Assembly: GCA_041393415.1 (NCBI GenBank)
Contig: JAWKKE010000004.1
Location: 62,001-126,000 of the forward strand
Length of the DNA stretch: 64,000 bases
Origin: Thermoleophilia bacterium
GTDB taxonomy: Bacteria; Actinomycetota; Thermoleophilia; UBA2241
Direction: 5' to 3'
Part shown: positions 1 to 8,322 of the stretch, piece by piece
How positions within the stretch are numbered: position 1 is the first letter of the stretch
Layout of the letters: each line of letters begins with the position of its first letter
The notes under the pieces: model-generated
Database searches by the model: none
Seen by the model: only the letters and a program-made list of their open reading frames with translations
What the model was told of the DNA's origin: nothing
Made by a program: the position numbers and the translations under genes

Positions 1-771
1 GTGCAGAGCTACTGGCTGCGCGAGGCCGCACCGAGGCTCCGGCAGAGACCGGCGAGCGCCGTTCTGGCACCGTTCCGGACGCGCAAGGACGCAGACGAGG
101 TGGCGGCGCTCCGAGCCGCCGGCGCCGCCATCGACGCCGTACATGCGCGCGTACCCGAGTGGCTACGCGTCGGCCGCACAGAGGCAGAGGTCGGCGCCGA
201 CATTCGCATGGGCATGCTCGCCGCCGGACATGAGGCTCCGGAGCTCGTCATCGTCGCCTCCGGGCCCAACGCGGCCAGCCCCCACCACGGCGTCTCCGCG
301 CGCACGATTCAGGATGGCGACGCCGTCGTCGTCGACATCGGCGGCGCCATGCCCTCGGGCTACTGGTCGGACTGCACGCGCACTTACGTCATGGGTAGCC
401 CGTCGCAGGAGTTGGTGGAGCTCTATGCCGTGCTCGAGGCAGCGCAGGCAGCCGGGTGCGCCGCCGTCAAAGCCGGCGTGCCGGCAGCGGCCGTCGACGC
501 AGCGGCGCGTGACGTCATCGTCGCCGCTGGCTACGGCCCGTACTTCACGCACCGCACAGGGCACGGCATCGGACTGCTCGCACATGAGGAACCCAGCATC
601 CGCGCCGCAAACGAGGAGCGGCTCGACGAGGGCATGGCTTTCAGCGTCGAGCCCGGCATCTACATCCCGGGGGCCTGCGGCGCCCGTCTCGAAGACATCG
701 TCGTCTGCACGGCCGACGGCCACGAGCCGCTGAACCGCGGATCACACGATCTCGTCGTCCTCGGGAGCTAG
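1..771 (+). CDS. M24 family metallopeptidase (Xaa-Pro aminopeptidase-like), 5'-truncated by window edge
   Basis: The visible 256 residues are the catalytic pita-bread half of a creatinase/aminopeptidase P type M24B enzyme, which hydrolyses the bond before proline in peptides using two metal ions. The five metal ligands are in order: D112 (VVDIGG), D124 (SDCTRTY), H188 (TGHGIG), E217 (VEPGIY) and E231 (RLEDIV). Family members have an N-terminal creatinase domain, so the GTG at base 1 is probably an internal valine and the gene likely begins upstream of the window. The function is firm at family level; the substrate is not known. A short gap separates it from the next same-strand gene. Confidence 0.9.
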   Translation: MQSYWLREAAPRLRQRPASAVLAPFRTRKDADEVAALRAAGAAIDAVHARVPEWLRVGRTEAEVGADIRMGMLAAGHEAPELVIVASGPNAASPHHGVSARTIQDGDAVVVDIGGAMPSGYWSDCTRTYVMGSPSQELVELYAVLEAAQAAGCAAVKAGVPAAAVDAAARDVIVAAGYGPYFTHRTGHGIGLLAHEEPSIRAANEERLDEGMAFSVEPGIYIPGACGARLEDIVVCTADGHEPLNRGSHDLVVLGS

Positions 772-858
772 CGGCGTCACGGCTCACCGATCTCCTGCGT
801 TCTTATGGTTCTCCCAGGATTGCTGGGTACCCTGCGAGAGCGCAACGAAAGGAGTTCT

Positions 859-1671
859 ATGACCAGACGCACCGTCGCCGTTCTCGGCGGAATCGGCGTC
901 GCCGTCGCCGTGGCCGCTGGCGGTCTCGCCCTCACCCACTTCGACAACTCAGCTGTCGCCCGCTCATCCGGTGCCCCGTCGATCGCGGGCAACACCGCCA
1001 AGACGAGCAGCGACGTCGCGGAACAACGGGCGGGGCTCGGCAACAAGATTCGCGGGCTCATGACCAACGAAGCCTTCCGCGACGACGCCGCGGCGCTCCG
1101 CGAGGAGTATGAGGCGGCCAAAGACGCTTGGTGGGACAAGTTCGGCGACGATCCCGAGAGCGAGGCAGCGCGCGACGCCCTCGAACAACTCCACGACGAT
1201 CAGCGCGCGGCGATGACCGCGCTCCTCGAGAAGTACGGCGTCGATGCCAGCAACATGGAAGCGCGTCAGCAGGCCCACGATGAGACCCGCGACAAGCTGC
1301 AGGAACTCATGGCCACAGACGCCTTCCGCAAACAGATCAACGCCGTGCGCGACAAGTACGAGAAGGCCATAGATGCCTGGTGGGACAAGTACGCCGACAG
1401 TCCACGTAGCGACGCGGCACGCGATGCCAAGGAGGAACTGCGCGACGACCTCCAAGCAGATGTGGAGAAGCTCCTCACCGACAACGGCGTCGAGCTCGAC
1501 AATCTGCCCATCCGTGGTCTCCTCGGCAGCCTCATTGGCCACGGCGGCATGATGCTGGGCGGCAACGGCGGCGGCGGCCATCATGGCGACAAGATGGGCA
1601 ATGGCGGCCACGATGCCGACGGCAGCTCGCCTGCCGCGAACAGCACATCAGGAGCAACTCAAACCCTCTAG
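859..1671 (+). CDS. Secreted or membrane-anchored protein with two tandem ~64-residue helical repeats and a Gly/His-rich tail
   Basis: The product is a 270-residue protein of unknown function. The ATG at 859 is chosen because AAAGGAG lies four bases upstream. Residues about 5-26 form a hydrophobic N-terminal segment (signal peptide or anchor). Two highly charged repeats follow, each carrying an AF-R start, a central K/I-DAWWDK motif, a D-P/S-S acidic turn, an AARDA helix and an LL-(E/D)-x-(Y/N)-GV(D/E) end. The last ~50 residues are Gly, Met and His rich with GGHHGDK, which could bind metal, but that is inference. The repeats look like coiled or helical-bundle units. I do not recognise a named family. 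It is transcribed toward the GGDEF gene and ends before a strong shared hairpin. Confidence 0.8.
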   Translation: MTRRTVAVLGGIGVAVAVAAGGLALTHFDNSAVARSSGAPSIAGNTAKTSSDVAEQRAGLGNKIRGLMTNEAFRDDAAALREEYEAAKDAWWDKFGDDPESEAARDALEQLHDDQRAAMTALLEKYGVDASNMEARQQAHDETRDKLQELMATDAFRKQINAVRDKYEKAIDAWWDKYADSPRSDAARDAKEELRDDLQADVEKLLTDNGVELDNLPIRGLLGSLIGHGGMMLGGNGGGGHHGDKMGNGGHDADGSSPAANSTSGATQTL

Positions 1672-1730
1672 TCGCCTCCGCGAGAAGCCGACGGCGGCAA
1701 CCAGGAGAGAGAGATAACGAGAGAGAACGA

Positions 1731-1760
1731 GAGAGGCCGGCCCACGCGGGCCGGCCTCTC
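1731..1760. terminator. Perfect 13-bp hairpin between convergent genes
   Basis: GAGAGGCCGGCCC (1731-1743) pairs perfectly with 1748-1760 across a 4-base ACGC loop. It lies between the stops of the repeat protein (+) and the GGDEF gene (-), so it can serve as a bidirectional terminator. No clear T-run follows on either strand. Confidence 0.75.
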
Positions 1761-1784
1761 CTGTGTCTCGCCTTCGCGTGGCTC

Positions 1785-3491
1785 TCAGCCGGCGAAGGAG
1801 CTCATACGGTCGCGTCCGCCCCGCTTGGCCGTGTACAGCGCTTTGTCGGCGTCGGCGAGCATGCTCACAACGCTATGTTCGCCGATCGTCACTGCCCCCG
1901 CGACACCGATGCTGATCGTCGTGCGAATCTGATCGCCATTGAAGCGAACGACCAACGCCGCCACCGAGCGGCAGAGTCGCTGAGCAATGCCTTCGGCCTC
2001 GTCGGGGCGCACGTGCGGCATGAGCACGCAGAACTCGTCGCCACCGTAGCGCCCGACCAAGTCGAGCGAACGCAACTCCGCGCGACAGGCAGTGGCGACA
2101 ACGCGCAGCACCTCGTCGCCGGCGGCGTGGCCGTAGCGATCGTTGATCTCCTTGAAATTGTCGAGATCGAGCAGCAGCATCGAGAGCGGAAGATCTTTGC
2201 GCCGCGCACGAGCGATCTCTTGCCCGGCCAATTCGAGAAACCGACGGCGCGTGAGGCACCCGGTTAAGCTGTCGGTGTCGGCAAGGCGCTTGATCTGGTT
2301 CATGAGATCGACATTGCGCGTGACGTCGTGGAACACGATTGCCGTCCCCAGATTGCGCCCGGCACGATCATGAATCTCTGTCTTGGCGACACTGAAGTGC
2401 TTGTCGCAGCCTTGGCGCGACCCGGCGTCGGCGACGTTGACCGTGATGAACGACCCACCGTGCGTACGTGAGCCAACGGCCTCGTTCTCGTCGCAGCAGC
2501 CATGTCGAGGCAACTGGCTCGTGTCGCTGCCGGTTGTGGTCACCACCTCCACCGCGTCGGCAACATCCGGGTACGGAGCCAGAGCGATCTTGAGCGACTC
2601 GCCCATCATGGCCCGGGTCAGGTTGGGAAAGATCGCCCGAGCCGACGGATTCGCATCGACGATTTGATGGTCGTCGTTGAGCACAATCACGCCGTCGGCC
2701 AGATGTTCGATCACGGTGCCGTGGGCCAATGGGGCCAAACCAAGCAGCCGGTAGTGCCACACGACGAAGCCGCAGACGGCCGTCACCAGCGTGACCTCGG
2801 CCATGGATGGATCGTACTCCGCCCAGGGAAGCGCACCGGCAACGAACAAGGCGGCGGCGATCACCGGCACGAGAGTCACGACGGCGAGCGTGGTGACGCG
2901 GCGACGATACGTGCCGCTCCGAGTTCGCGCACTGTGAAGGAGCATGATCGCGCACCCCACGAGCAGCAGGCTCGTGTACGGCGTCACGGCGTAAAGGTAC
3001 AGAGGGCCGAGATCTTGGATAGTCACGGCACCGTCTCCCCGCACGACAAACGCACTGGGATCGCGATGCACGTAGCCGGGGTTGAAGAGCACACCGAGGA
3101 GGATCGCGATGCAGAAGCCCCAGATAGCAGTCGTCAGCAGCGCCGGCAGTCGAGGGGCGCCCATGATCCGGCGCATCGTGAAGAACCAGAACGCAGCGAT
3201 CGGCACATAACCGAAGAACTGGAAGTCGGTCCAGAAGAGATGGCCGGCGAGCGTGGTGCTCGATACCTCCATCGCGCTGCCCACACTCCACACGATCAAG
3301 CACACGAAGGTGGCGGCGAAGTAGGGCGCCAAAGGCTCCCGCCAGTTACGCACCGCGAAGACGAGGAGCGCTACGGCGATGATCGCCGAGACAACGAGCA
3401 GAACGAGTTGTAGAGATTCAGCCGTGTCCAAGACCACTGAGGGTGAGCGTACCTTTGTCGTGAGTTTCGACGATGCACGCAACACGCTCAA
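1785..3491 (-). CDS. Membrane diguanylate cyclase: 7TM sensor, PAS, GGDEF
   Basis: The predicted enzyme makes cyclic di-GMP from two GTP. The N-terminal ~245 residues contain about seven to eight membrane helices like the N-terminal 7TM module of some histidine kinases. A PAS region follows (HLADGVIVLNDDHQIVDANP), with an unusual Cys/His-rich insert near residue 330 (RHGCCDENE). The GGDEF domain begins at DSLTGCLTRRRF and has an intact active site, GRYGGDEF. No RxxD inhibitory site is evident just upstream of it. The longest frame starts at a TTG (3491) with no ribosome binding site; a GTG at 3437, just before the first helix, is a realistic alternative start. It lies downstream of, and on the same strand as, the ABC exporter genes, separated by a tandem repeat. 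Confidence 0.9.
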   Translation of the reverse strand: MSVLRASSKLTTKVRSPSVVLDTAESLQLVLLVVSAIIAVALLVFAVRNWREPLAPYFAATFVCLIVWSVGSAMEVSSTTLAGHLFWTDFQFFGYVPIAAFWFFTMRRIMGAPRLPALLTTAIWGFCIAILLGVLFNPGYVHRDPSAFVVRGDGAVTIQDLGPLYLYAVTPYTSLLLVGCAIMLLHSARTRSGTYRRRVTTLAVVTLVPVIAAALFVAGALPWAEYDPSMAEVTLVTAVCGFVVWHYRLLGLAPLAHGTVIEHLADGVIVLNDDHQIVDANPSARAIFPNLTRAMMGESLKIALAPYPDVADAVEVVTTTGSDTSQLPRHGCCDENEAVGSRTHGGSFITVNVADAGSRQGCDKHFSVAKTEIHDRAGRNLGTAIVFHDVTRNVDLMNQIKRLADTDSLTGCLTRRRFLELAGQEIARARRKDLPLSMLLLDLDNFKEINDRYGHAAGDEVLRVVATACRAELRSLDLVGRYGGDEFCVLMPHVRPDEAEGIAQRLCRSVAALVVRFNGDQIRTTISIGVAGAVTIGEHSVVSMLADADKALYTAKRGGRDRMSSFAG

Positions 3492-3498
3492 TCAGTAC

Positions 3499-3542
3499 AT
3501 TCGTCTAGGCCGCGCGGCCCATTCGTCTAGGCCGCGCGGCCC
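3499..3542. repeat. Perfect 22-bp tandem duplication containing a 12-bp palindrome
   Basis: Bases 3499-3520 are repeated exactly at 3521-3542. Each copy contains the self-complementary GGCCGCGCGGCC. The pair occupies most of the gap between the stop of the ABC ATPase gene and the start of the diguanylate cyclase gene, both on the minus strand. Confidence 0.9.
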
Positions 3543-3554
3543 ACGCAGAGCCGA

Positions 3555-4328
3555 TCAGGCCAGCCAGGCGAGGCTGGCAGCAACCGGCGTGGCAGCCGCG
3601 CACACGCCGATTGGGACTGGCTCCTCCTCCTCAGCAAGCTCCAAAGCGGCGTCGCCTTCGCTGGCGACAATCTCTCCGTCCGCCAGCCAGATGCGACGCG
3701 AGGCCCGGTTCGCGACCCATGTGTCGTGTGTGACCACGACCAACGTCTGGTCGCGATCACGCCACAGAGCCTCCAGGAGTTCGATGATCTCGTCACGCGT
3801 CCGCTCGTCAAGGTTGCCGGTAGGCTCGTCGGCGAGAATCACCCGCGGCGCGCGCACGAGCGCGCGCGCAATGGCAACCCTCTGCTGCTCGCCGCCGGAC
3901 ATCTCCGAGGGCAAGTGGCGGGCGCGACCGGCCAGTCCGACGCCTTCGAGCGCCACGAGCGCGCGCTCGCGTCGCTCCGCGGACTTGACTCCCCATGGCA
4001 CCAGCGCGGTCTCCACGTTCTCAGCAGCCGAGAGCGTGGGGATCAGGTTGAACGCCTGGAAGATGAAGCCGAAGGAGTGGCTCCTCAGCTCCGCCAGGTC
4101 GCCCTCTCTCATGCGCCCGAGGTCTCGACCTTCAAAGCTCACCGTCCCACTGCTGGGCCTATCCATGGCGCCGAGCATCTGTAGCAGGGTGCTCTTTCCG
4201 GAGCCAGTCGATCCCTGGATCGCCAGGAACTCCCCTTCATTGATCTCGAGATCCACGCCCCGCAGCGCGTCGACCACCTTGCGTCCTTGCTTGTACCGCT
4301 TACGTACATCCGTGAGTTCGAACAACAT
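3555..4328 (-). CDS. ABC transporter ATP-binding protein, MacB/LolD type
   Basis: This 257-residue ATPase energises the FtsX-type permease encoded just upstream. Visible motifs are Walker A GSTGSGKST (about residues 39-47), Q-loop region with FIFQAFNL, signature MSGGEQQR, Walker B VILADEPTGNLD and the switch histidine in VVVTHD. The TG-NLD D-loop is typical of the MacB/LolD/FtsE group. The ATG at 4328 is preferred over an upstream in-frame start because GGAG precedes it and the family begins at this point. The 31-base gap from the permease stop argues for one transcript. The last ~35 residues (after the H-loop) are Ala/Glu rich and not part of the conserved domain. Confidence 0.93.
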   Translation of the reverse strand: MLFELTDVRKRYKQGRKVVDALRGVDLEINEGEFLAIQGSTGSGKSTLLQMLGAMDRPSSGTVSFEGRDLGRMREGDLAELRSHSFGFIFQAFNLIPTLSAAENVETALVPWGVKSAERRERALVALEGVGLAGRARHLPSEMSGGEQQRVAIARALVRAPRVILADEPTGNLDERTRDEIIELLEALWRDRDQTLVVVTHDTWVANRASRRIWLADGEIVASEGDAALELAEEEEPVPIGVCAAATPVAASLAWLA

Positions 4329-4359
4329 GTTCCGCTCCAATCCTTGAGTCACGTAGTCA

Positions 4360-5826
4360 TCAGTCGAGACGGCGCAGCGCATCCGCGGGGCGCAGGCGCG
4401 AGGCACGCCAGCCACCGATGGCTCCAGCGAGGAGACCGCCGGCGACAGCCAATCCAACCGCGACCCCGGCGAGTTGCAGGCTGACCGGCGCCGTCATGGC
4501 GATGCTTACCGTCTGTGCCGCTTGCTCGACCGCTTGCTGAGGTCCTCCCATTCCACCGCCGGGCCCCGCCGCAGCACCGATCGCGCTCGTCACCGATGCT
4601 TCGAGCTCGGGCGAGAACCAGACGATGAGCTGCGCGCCGGCCAAGCCGATGAGGAGACCCAGTACGCCACCGACAAGCCCTTGCACGAGCGATTCACCCA
4701 TGACCTGAGCAACGATGCGCGGACTTCTCCAACCGAGAGCCTTGAGCGTGCCGAACTCGCGCACGCGCCGCGAAACGGACGAGACCGTGAGCAAGCTGGC
4801 GACCAGGAAGGCAGCGACCAGTGCGGCGATGGCGAGCCACTTCCCGAGACGATCGGCAAGATCAGAGGCGCTCTTCAAGGAACCGCTCACCTGTTCGGCA
4901 AGATCAGCGGAGGTCGTCACTGTCGCTGCGGGGAAGGCTGCCTCGATGGCGCTCGCAACTTCTGGAATCTGATCAGAGCTTGTAGCGCGCACGTAGATCT
5001 GATTGACCTTGTTCTCGTTGTCGCTGAGCTTCTGAGCCCAAGCGAGAGGGATGTAGACGTTGGTGGAGGATGTGCCGCTCGTGGAGGTCACGATGCCGAC
5101 GATCTTGAACTTCTTGCCGCCGATGGTGATCTTGTCGCCCACCGCGTACTCTTCCTGCTCCGCGTAGGCCTTGTCGACGAGGGCGACCTTCTTGCTCGCG
5201 TCGGTCTCAGTCAAGGACCTCCCCGTCACCACCTGGCTCGCGGCGAGTGGCCCAACTTCCGTAGTCTCAGTCTCCACGCCGGTCAGAGTGAATGACGAGA
5301 TCTGGATGGGCGCCTGCGAGGCAGAGGGCTGAGGCGTGTCGCTCTGCCCGCTGCCGCTCTGTCCACTCTGGCCGCTCTGGCCAGATTGGCCGCTTTCATT
5401 GTTGAAGGCCTCGGCGAACTTGCCCTCGACATGCGTCGCCGTCAACACGAGCGCGCCTGTCGCGGCCGCGACGCCGTCGACGTCCGCAACCTGATCAACG
5501 CGCTTCACCGACATCGACTGCTGGCCTGCGGCGCTCTGCAACCTGTCGCGCGAGAACTTCTCACCCTGTTGTTCCTTGTCACCCGGGTTCATGCCGATCT
5601 CCATCGGCCCGCCCTGCTGTCCCTCCAATTGGGCGGTCTTCGTAATCGAGATATCCGTTCCGACGCCGTAGAGCGATTGCAGCACTTGATCTTGAGCTGC
5701 GCTGACGCCGCCGGCGTAGGCGGTGACGGCGACGACGAGGCCAACACCCACCGCCAGGCCCAGCGCCGTGAGCAGCGCCTGCCGGTGCCGGCGGCGTACT
5801 TCCCGCCAGATGTACGTGAAGAACAT
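4360..5826 (-). CDS. ABC transporter permease, MacB/FtsX family
   Basis: The 488-residue permease has the MacB topology: one N-terminal membrane helix (QALLTALGLAVGVGLVVAV), a large extracytoplasmic domain, then three C-terminal helices of the FtsX domain (FLVASLLTVSSVSRRVREFG onward). The ATG at 5826 follows AAGGAGGGAGA. The extracytoplasmic domain contains a low-complexity SGQ repeat run near 5346-5395, encoded by a 9-bp unit. MacB systems usually need a MacA-type adaptor; none is encoded beside it here, although a divergently transcribed lipoprotein gene begins 228 bases away. The cargo is unknown; peptides, lipoproteins or antimicrobial compounds are the usual possibilities. Confidence 0.9.
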   Translation of the reverse strand: MFFTYIWREVRRRHRQALLTALGLAVGVGLVVAVTAYAGGVSAAQDQVLQSLYGVGTDISITKTAQLEGQQGGPMEIGMNPGDKEQQGEKFSRDRLQSAAGQQSMSVKRVDQVADVDGVAAATGALVLTATHVEGKFAEAFNNESGQSGQSGQSGQSGSGQSDTPQPSASQAPIQISSFTLTGVETETTEVGPLAASQVVTGRSLTETDASKKVALVDKAYAEQEEYAVGDKITIGGKKFKIVGIVTSTSGTSSTNVYIPLAWAQKLSDNENKVNQIYVRATSSDQIPEVASAIEAAFPAATVTTSADLAEQVSGSLKSASDLADRLGKWLAIAALVAAFLVASLLTVSSVSRRVREFGTLKALGWRSPRIVAQVMGESLVQGLVGGVLGLLIGLAGAQLIVWFSPELEASVTSAIGAAAGPGGGMGGPQQAVEQAAQTVSIAMTAPVSLQLAGVAVGLAVAGGLLAGAIGGWRASRLRPADALRRLD

Positions 5827-6053
5827 TCTCCCTCCTTGATCAGGCCCTGCCGGCCCGTTCACCGTGTCTGGCTCGTTCTACTGCCCGTCCGTGAGGGCAG
5901 GCTGAGCCGACCCTGTGGAGTCGCTGAGCGCCGCTCCTCCAGCGACGCCACAAGCGCCGATTCACAGGCGCGCCGCAGGCGAGCCGCAGGATGCACTCAG
6001 CCGGCGTCGGCAAGCTTTGCCCACACCAGCGCGACGACCCAGGAGGGAGAAAG

Positions 6054-6554
6054 ATGAAGAATCGAGCGCTCGCCGCTCTCGCCGTGGCGGCCGCCGTCGT
6101 CGCCTTGGCCGCCATGCTGGCCGCCTGCGGCAGCGGCGACACGACGCAGGAGACGGCCGGCAACGGCCAGCTGGCCCACGACGATATGGCGACGGCGCTC
6201 GCGACGGCGCTCGACGGCCTCGTCGAGGACGGAACCATCACCAGCACGCAACAGGAGGCGATCGTCACGGCGCTCTCGACCGGCATGAGTCCGCCACAAG
6301 GCACACAGGGCGACTCGACGGGCGGCACGCCGCCGAGCGCCATGCCTCAGGCACAGGGCAGTCCACCAGCGGCGCCGGACAATGACACGGGGTCGCGGTC
6401 CAATCGGATGTACACGGAGTCACTCGACGCACTGGTCACCGACGGGACGATCACGTCGGCCCAAGAGGAAGCCGTCATCGCAGCTCTGGAAGATGCCATG
6501 CCTCAAGGTGGAGGCGGACCCGGGGCGCCATCGGCCGCCGCGACGGCCGAGTAG
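6054..6554 (+). CDS. Lipoprotein with two copies of a DGTIT-Q-EA helical repeat
   Basis: This is a 166-residue predicted lipoprotein: a signal sequence ends in a lipobox (LAAC, then GSGD). The ATG at 6054 follows AGGAGGGAGAAAG closely. The mature part carries two similar ~35-residue repeats, ALDGLVEDGTITSTQQEAIV and SLDALVTDGTITSAQEEAVI, each followed by an AL-x-x-M end, separated by a Pro/Gly/Gln-rich linker. The repeat resembles the short helix-DGTIT-helix units seen in several actinobacterial secreted proteins, but I cannot name a family. It is divergent from the MacB-like exporter, and a role as its partner is only a guess. Confidence 0.82.
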   Translation: MKNRALAALAVAAAVVALAAMLAACGSGDTTQETAGNGQLAHDDMATALATALDGLVEDGTITSTQQEAIVTALSTGMSPPQGTQGDSTGGTPPSAMPQAQGSPPAAPDNDTGSRSNRMYTESLDALVTDGTITSAQEEAVIAALEDAMPQGGGGPGAPSAAATAE

Positions 6555-6591
6555 GGCGGAGTGGCCCACCCAGATGTAGGCTACGCCTGCC

Positions 6592-7521
6592 GTGCCACCC
6601 TCTGACGACAAGCGCCGTTGGCCGCTCTTCGCGGCGGCCCTCGGCGCTTGCGTGCTGGCGGCCCTCACTCTCACGGCAATCAGCACGCTGGCGCCCGCAA
6701 CGTACTCGGCCGACGCGGCGCCATCGCCATCCGCCACCGAGACGTCGTCCACCGCGTCGCCATCTCCGAGCGTCTCCGCATCGCCGGAGCCGACAGCGTC
6801 ACCCACACCCACACCCTCACCGACCCCAACGCCGGCGACGTTCCCCAGCGCCAAGTCCATCCGCAAGGCGATCGCCTACCTACGCACCCGCGATTGCGAT
6901 GCGGCCCTCGCCGTCGTCGACTCCTCCGGCGAGCTGCACGGCTATCGCGCCGATCGACAGTACACGAGCGCCAGTGTCGTCAAGGCCATGCTGCTCGTGC
7001 AGTATCTGCGCACGCACAAGACCCTCACATCCAGCGTGCGCTCAACGCTGTCCGCAATGATCACGCAATCGGACAACGCCGCCGCCTACCGCATTCACGC
7101 CGTCGTCGGCGGCGCGGGCCTGCGCAGACTCGCCCGCACCGCAGGTATGAAGCGTTTCGTCCCCGGCACCAACGTCCTCTACTCGAAGATCACCGCCGCC
7201 GACCAGGCGCGCTTCTTCGCCCAGCTCGACGAGCTGGTGCCCAAGCGCCACCTCAGCTTCGCCCGCGGGCTCCTCGAACACATCTGCGCGCGCCAGACCT
7301 GGGGCGTGCCGGAGATCGCCCGCCCTCGCTGGCGCGTCCTCTTCAAGAGCGGGTGGTTCGGGGCCGCAAGCGATCCCTTCACCATCGTGAACCAAGTGGC
7401 TCGGCTCGAGCGCGGCCAGCGCATGTGGACGGTGGCCATCCTCACCGACGACAACCCACCGTCGCCCTATGCGCTCGCTACCCTCCGTGGCGTCACACGC
7501 CGCCTCCTCGGCACGACCTAG
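6592..7521 (+). CDS. Secreted class A beta-lactamase-fold serine hydrolase
   Basis: The 309-residue protein has an N-terminal membrane segment (about residues 11-32), a ~50-residue Ser/Thr/Pro linker and a penicillin-recognising fold domain. The active-site motifs are S128-V-V-K131, S160-D161-N162 and K252-S253-G254, corresponding to SxxK, SDN and KTG. In actinobacteria such anchored proteins are often annotated as beta-lactamase-like or D-Ala-D-Ala peptidase-like; the true substrate is not clear from sequence. The E166-region glutamate typical of strong class A beta-lactamases is not evident, so antibiotic hydrolysis should not be assumed. Start is GTG at 6592, 37 bases after the lipoprotein stop, so the two may be cotranscribed. 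Confidence 0.85.
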   Translation: MPPSDDKRRWPLFAAALGACVLAALTLTAISTLAPATYSADAAPSPSATETSSTASPSPSVSASPEPTASPTPTPSPTPTPATFPSAKSIRKAIAYLRTRDCDAALAVVDSSGELHGYRADRQYTSASVVKAMLLVQYLRTHKTLTSSVRSTLSAMITQSDNAAAYRIHAVVGGAGLRRLARTAGMKRFVPGTNVLYSKITAADQARFFAQLDELVPKRHLSFARGLLEHICARQTWGVPEIARPRWRVLFKSGWFGAASDPFTIVNQVARLERGQRMWTVAILTDDNPPSPYALATLRGVTRRLLGTT

Positions 7522-7544
7522 AGACGCAGAAGACTCGCACCGAC

Positions 7545-7579
7545 TTCACAGCACACTCACAGGCTCTTGCAGCTAGAAT
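7545..7579 (+). promoter_or_regulatory. Direct repeat and -10 element upstream of the two-component operon
   Basis: TTCACAG (7545-7551) and CTCACAG (7556-7562) form a direct repeat with an 11-base period, the usual geometry for OmpR-family regulators. TAGAAT (7574-7579) is a good -10 candidate. Autoregulation by the response regulator encoded just downstream is inference. Confidence 0.4.
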
Positions 7580-7608
7580 CGCAGCAGGAGCCCACGAGGA
7601 GCACATAC

Positions 7609-8322
7609 ATGGACGAGACACCACAGCAACGCACCCGCATCCTGGTCGTCGACGACGAATCGAGCATCACCGACCTCGTCAGCATGGCCCTCCGCTACGA
7701 GGGATTCGAACCGGAGATCGCCCACAACGGCCAGCAGGCGATGAGCAAGACGCAGTCGTTTCGTCCCGGTCTCATCGTGCTCGACGTCATGCTGCCTGAC
7801 TTCGACGGCTTCGAGGTGGCACGCCGCCTGCGTGCCGAGCGCGTCAGCGTGCCCATCCTCTTCCTCACCGCTCGCGACGCCTCCACCGACAAGGTGCGTG
7901 GGCTGACCATCGGCGGCGACGACTACGTCACCAAGCCGTTCAGCGTCGAGGAGCTCGTAGCGCGCATCCGCGCCATCCTGCGACGCAGCGAGGGAGCCAA
8001 GAAGCGCGAAGACAGCGTGCTCTCGTTCGCCGATCTGGAGCTCGACGAAGACACGCACGAAGTGCTTCGCGACGGCCATCCCATCGATCTCACGCCCACA
8101 GAGTTCAAACTGCTCCACTACCTGATGCTCAACCCACGGCGAGTGCTCTCCAAGTCGCAGATCATGGACCGCGTGTGGGCCTACGACTTCGGCGGTCGCG
8201 CCAACGTCGTCGAGACGTACATCAGCTACCTGCGTAAGAAAGTCGACGCCGACGGCGCGCCGCTCATCCACACCATTCGCGGCGTCGGCTACAGTCTGCG
8301 CCTTCCCAGCGGCGAGGCATGA
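7609..8322 (+). CDS. OmpR/PhoB-family response regulator
   Basis: The 237-residue transcription factor has an N-terminal receiver domain with the acidic pair D15-D16, phospho-acceptor D59 (IVLDVMLPDF), T88 and K109 (VTKPF). A C-terminal winged-helix DNA-binding domain follows, ending in the typical HTIRGVGYSLR. The ATG at 7609 has GAGGAG upstream; a longer in-frame start at 7567 lacks support. The stop overlaps the start of the histidine kinase by four bases (ATGA), so the pair is translationally coupled. The regulated genes cannot be read from the window beyond a likely autoregulatory site. Confidence 0.95.
   Translation: MDETPQQRTRILVVDDESSITDLVSMALRYEGFEPEIAHNGQQAMSKTQSFRPGLIVLDVMLPDFDGFEVARRLRAERVSVPILFLTARDASTDKVRGLTIGGDDYVTKPFSVEELVARIRAILRRSEGAKKREDSVLSFADLELDEDTHEVLRDGHPIDLTPTEFKLLHYLMLNPRRVLSKSQIMDRVWAYDFGGRANVVETYISYLRKKVDADGAPLIHTIRGVGYSLRLPSGEA

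Noticed and set aside
5340..5400. Possible CRISPR-like array
   Set aside because: The 9-bp units are contiguous, have no spacers and encode an SGQ run inside a permease.
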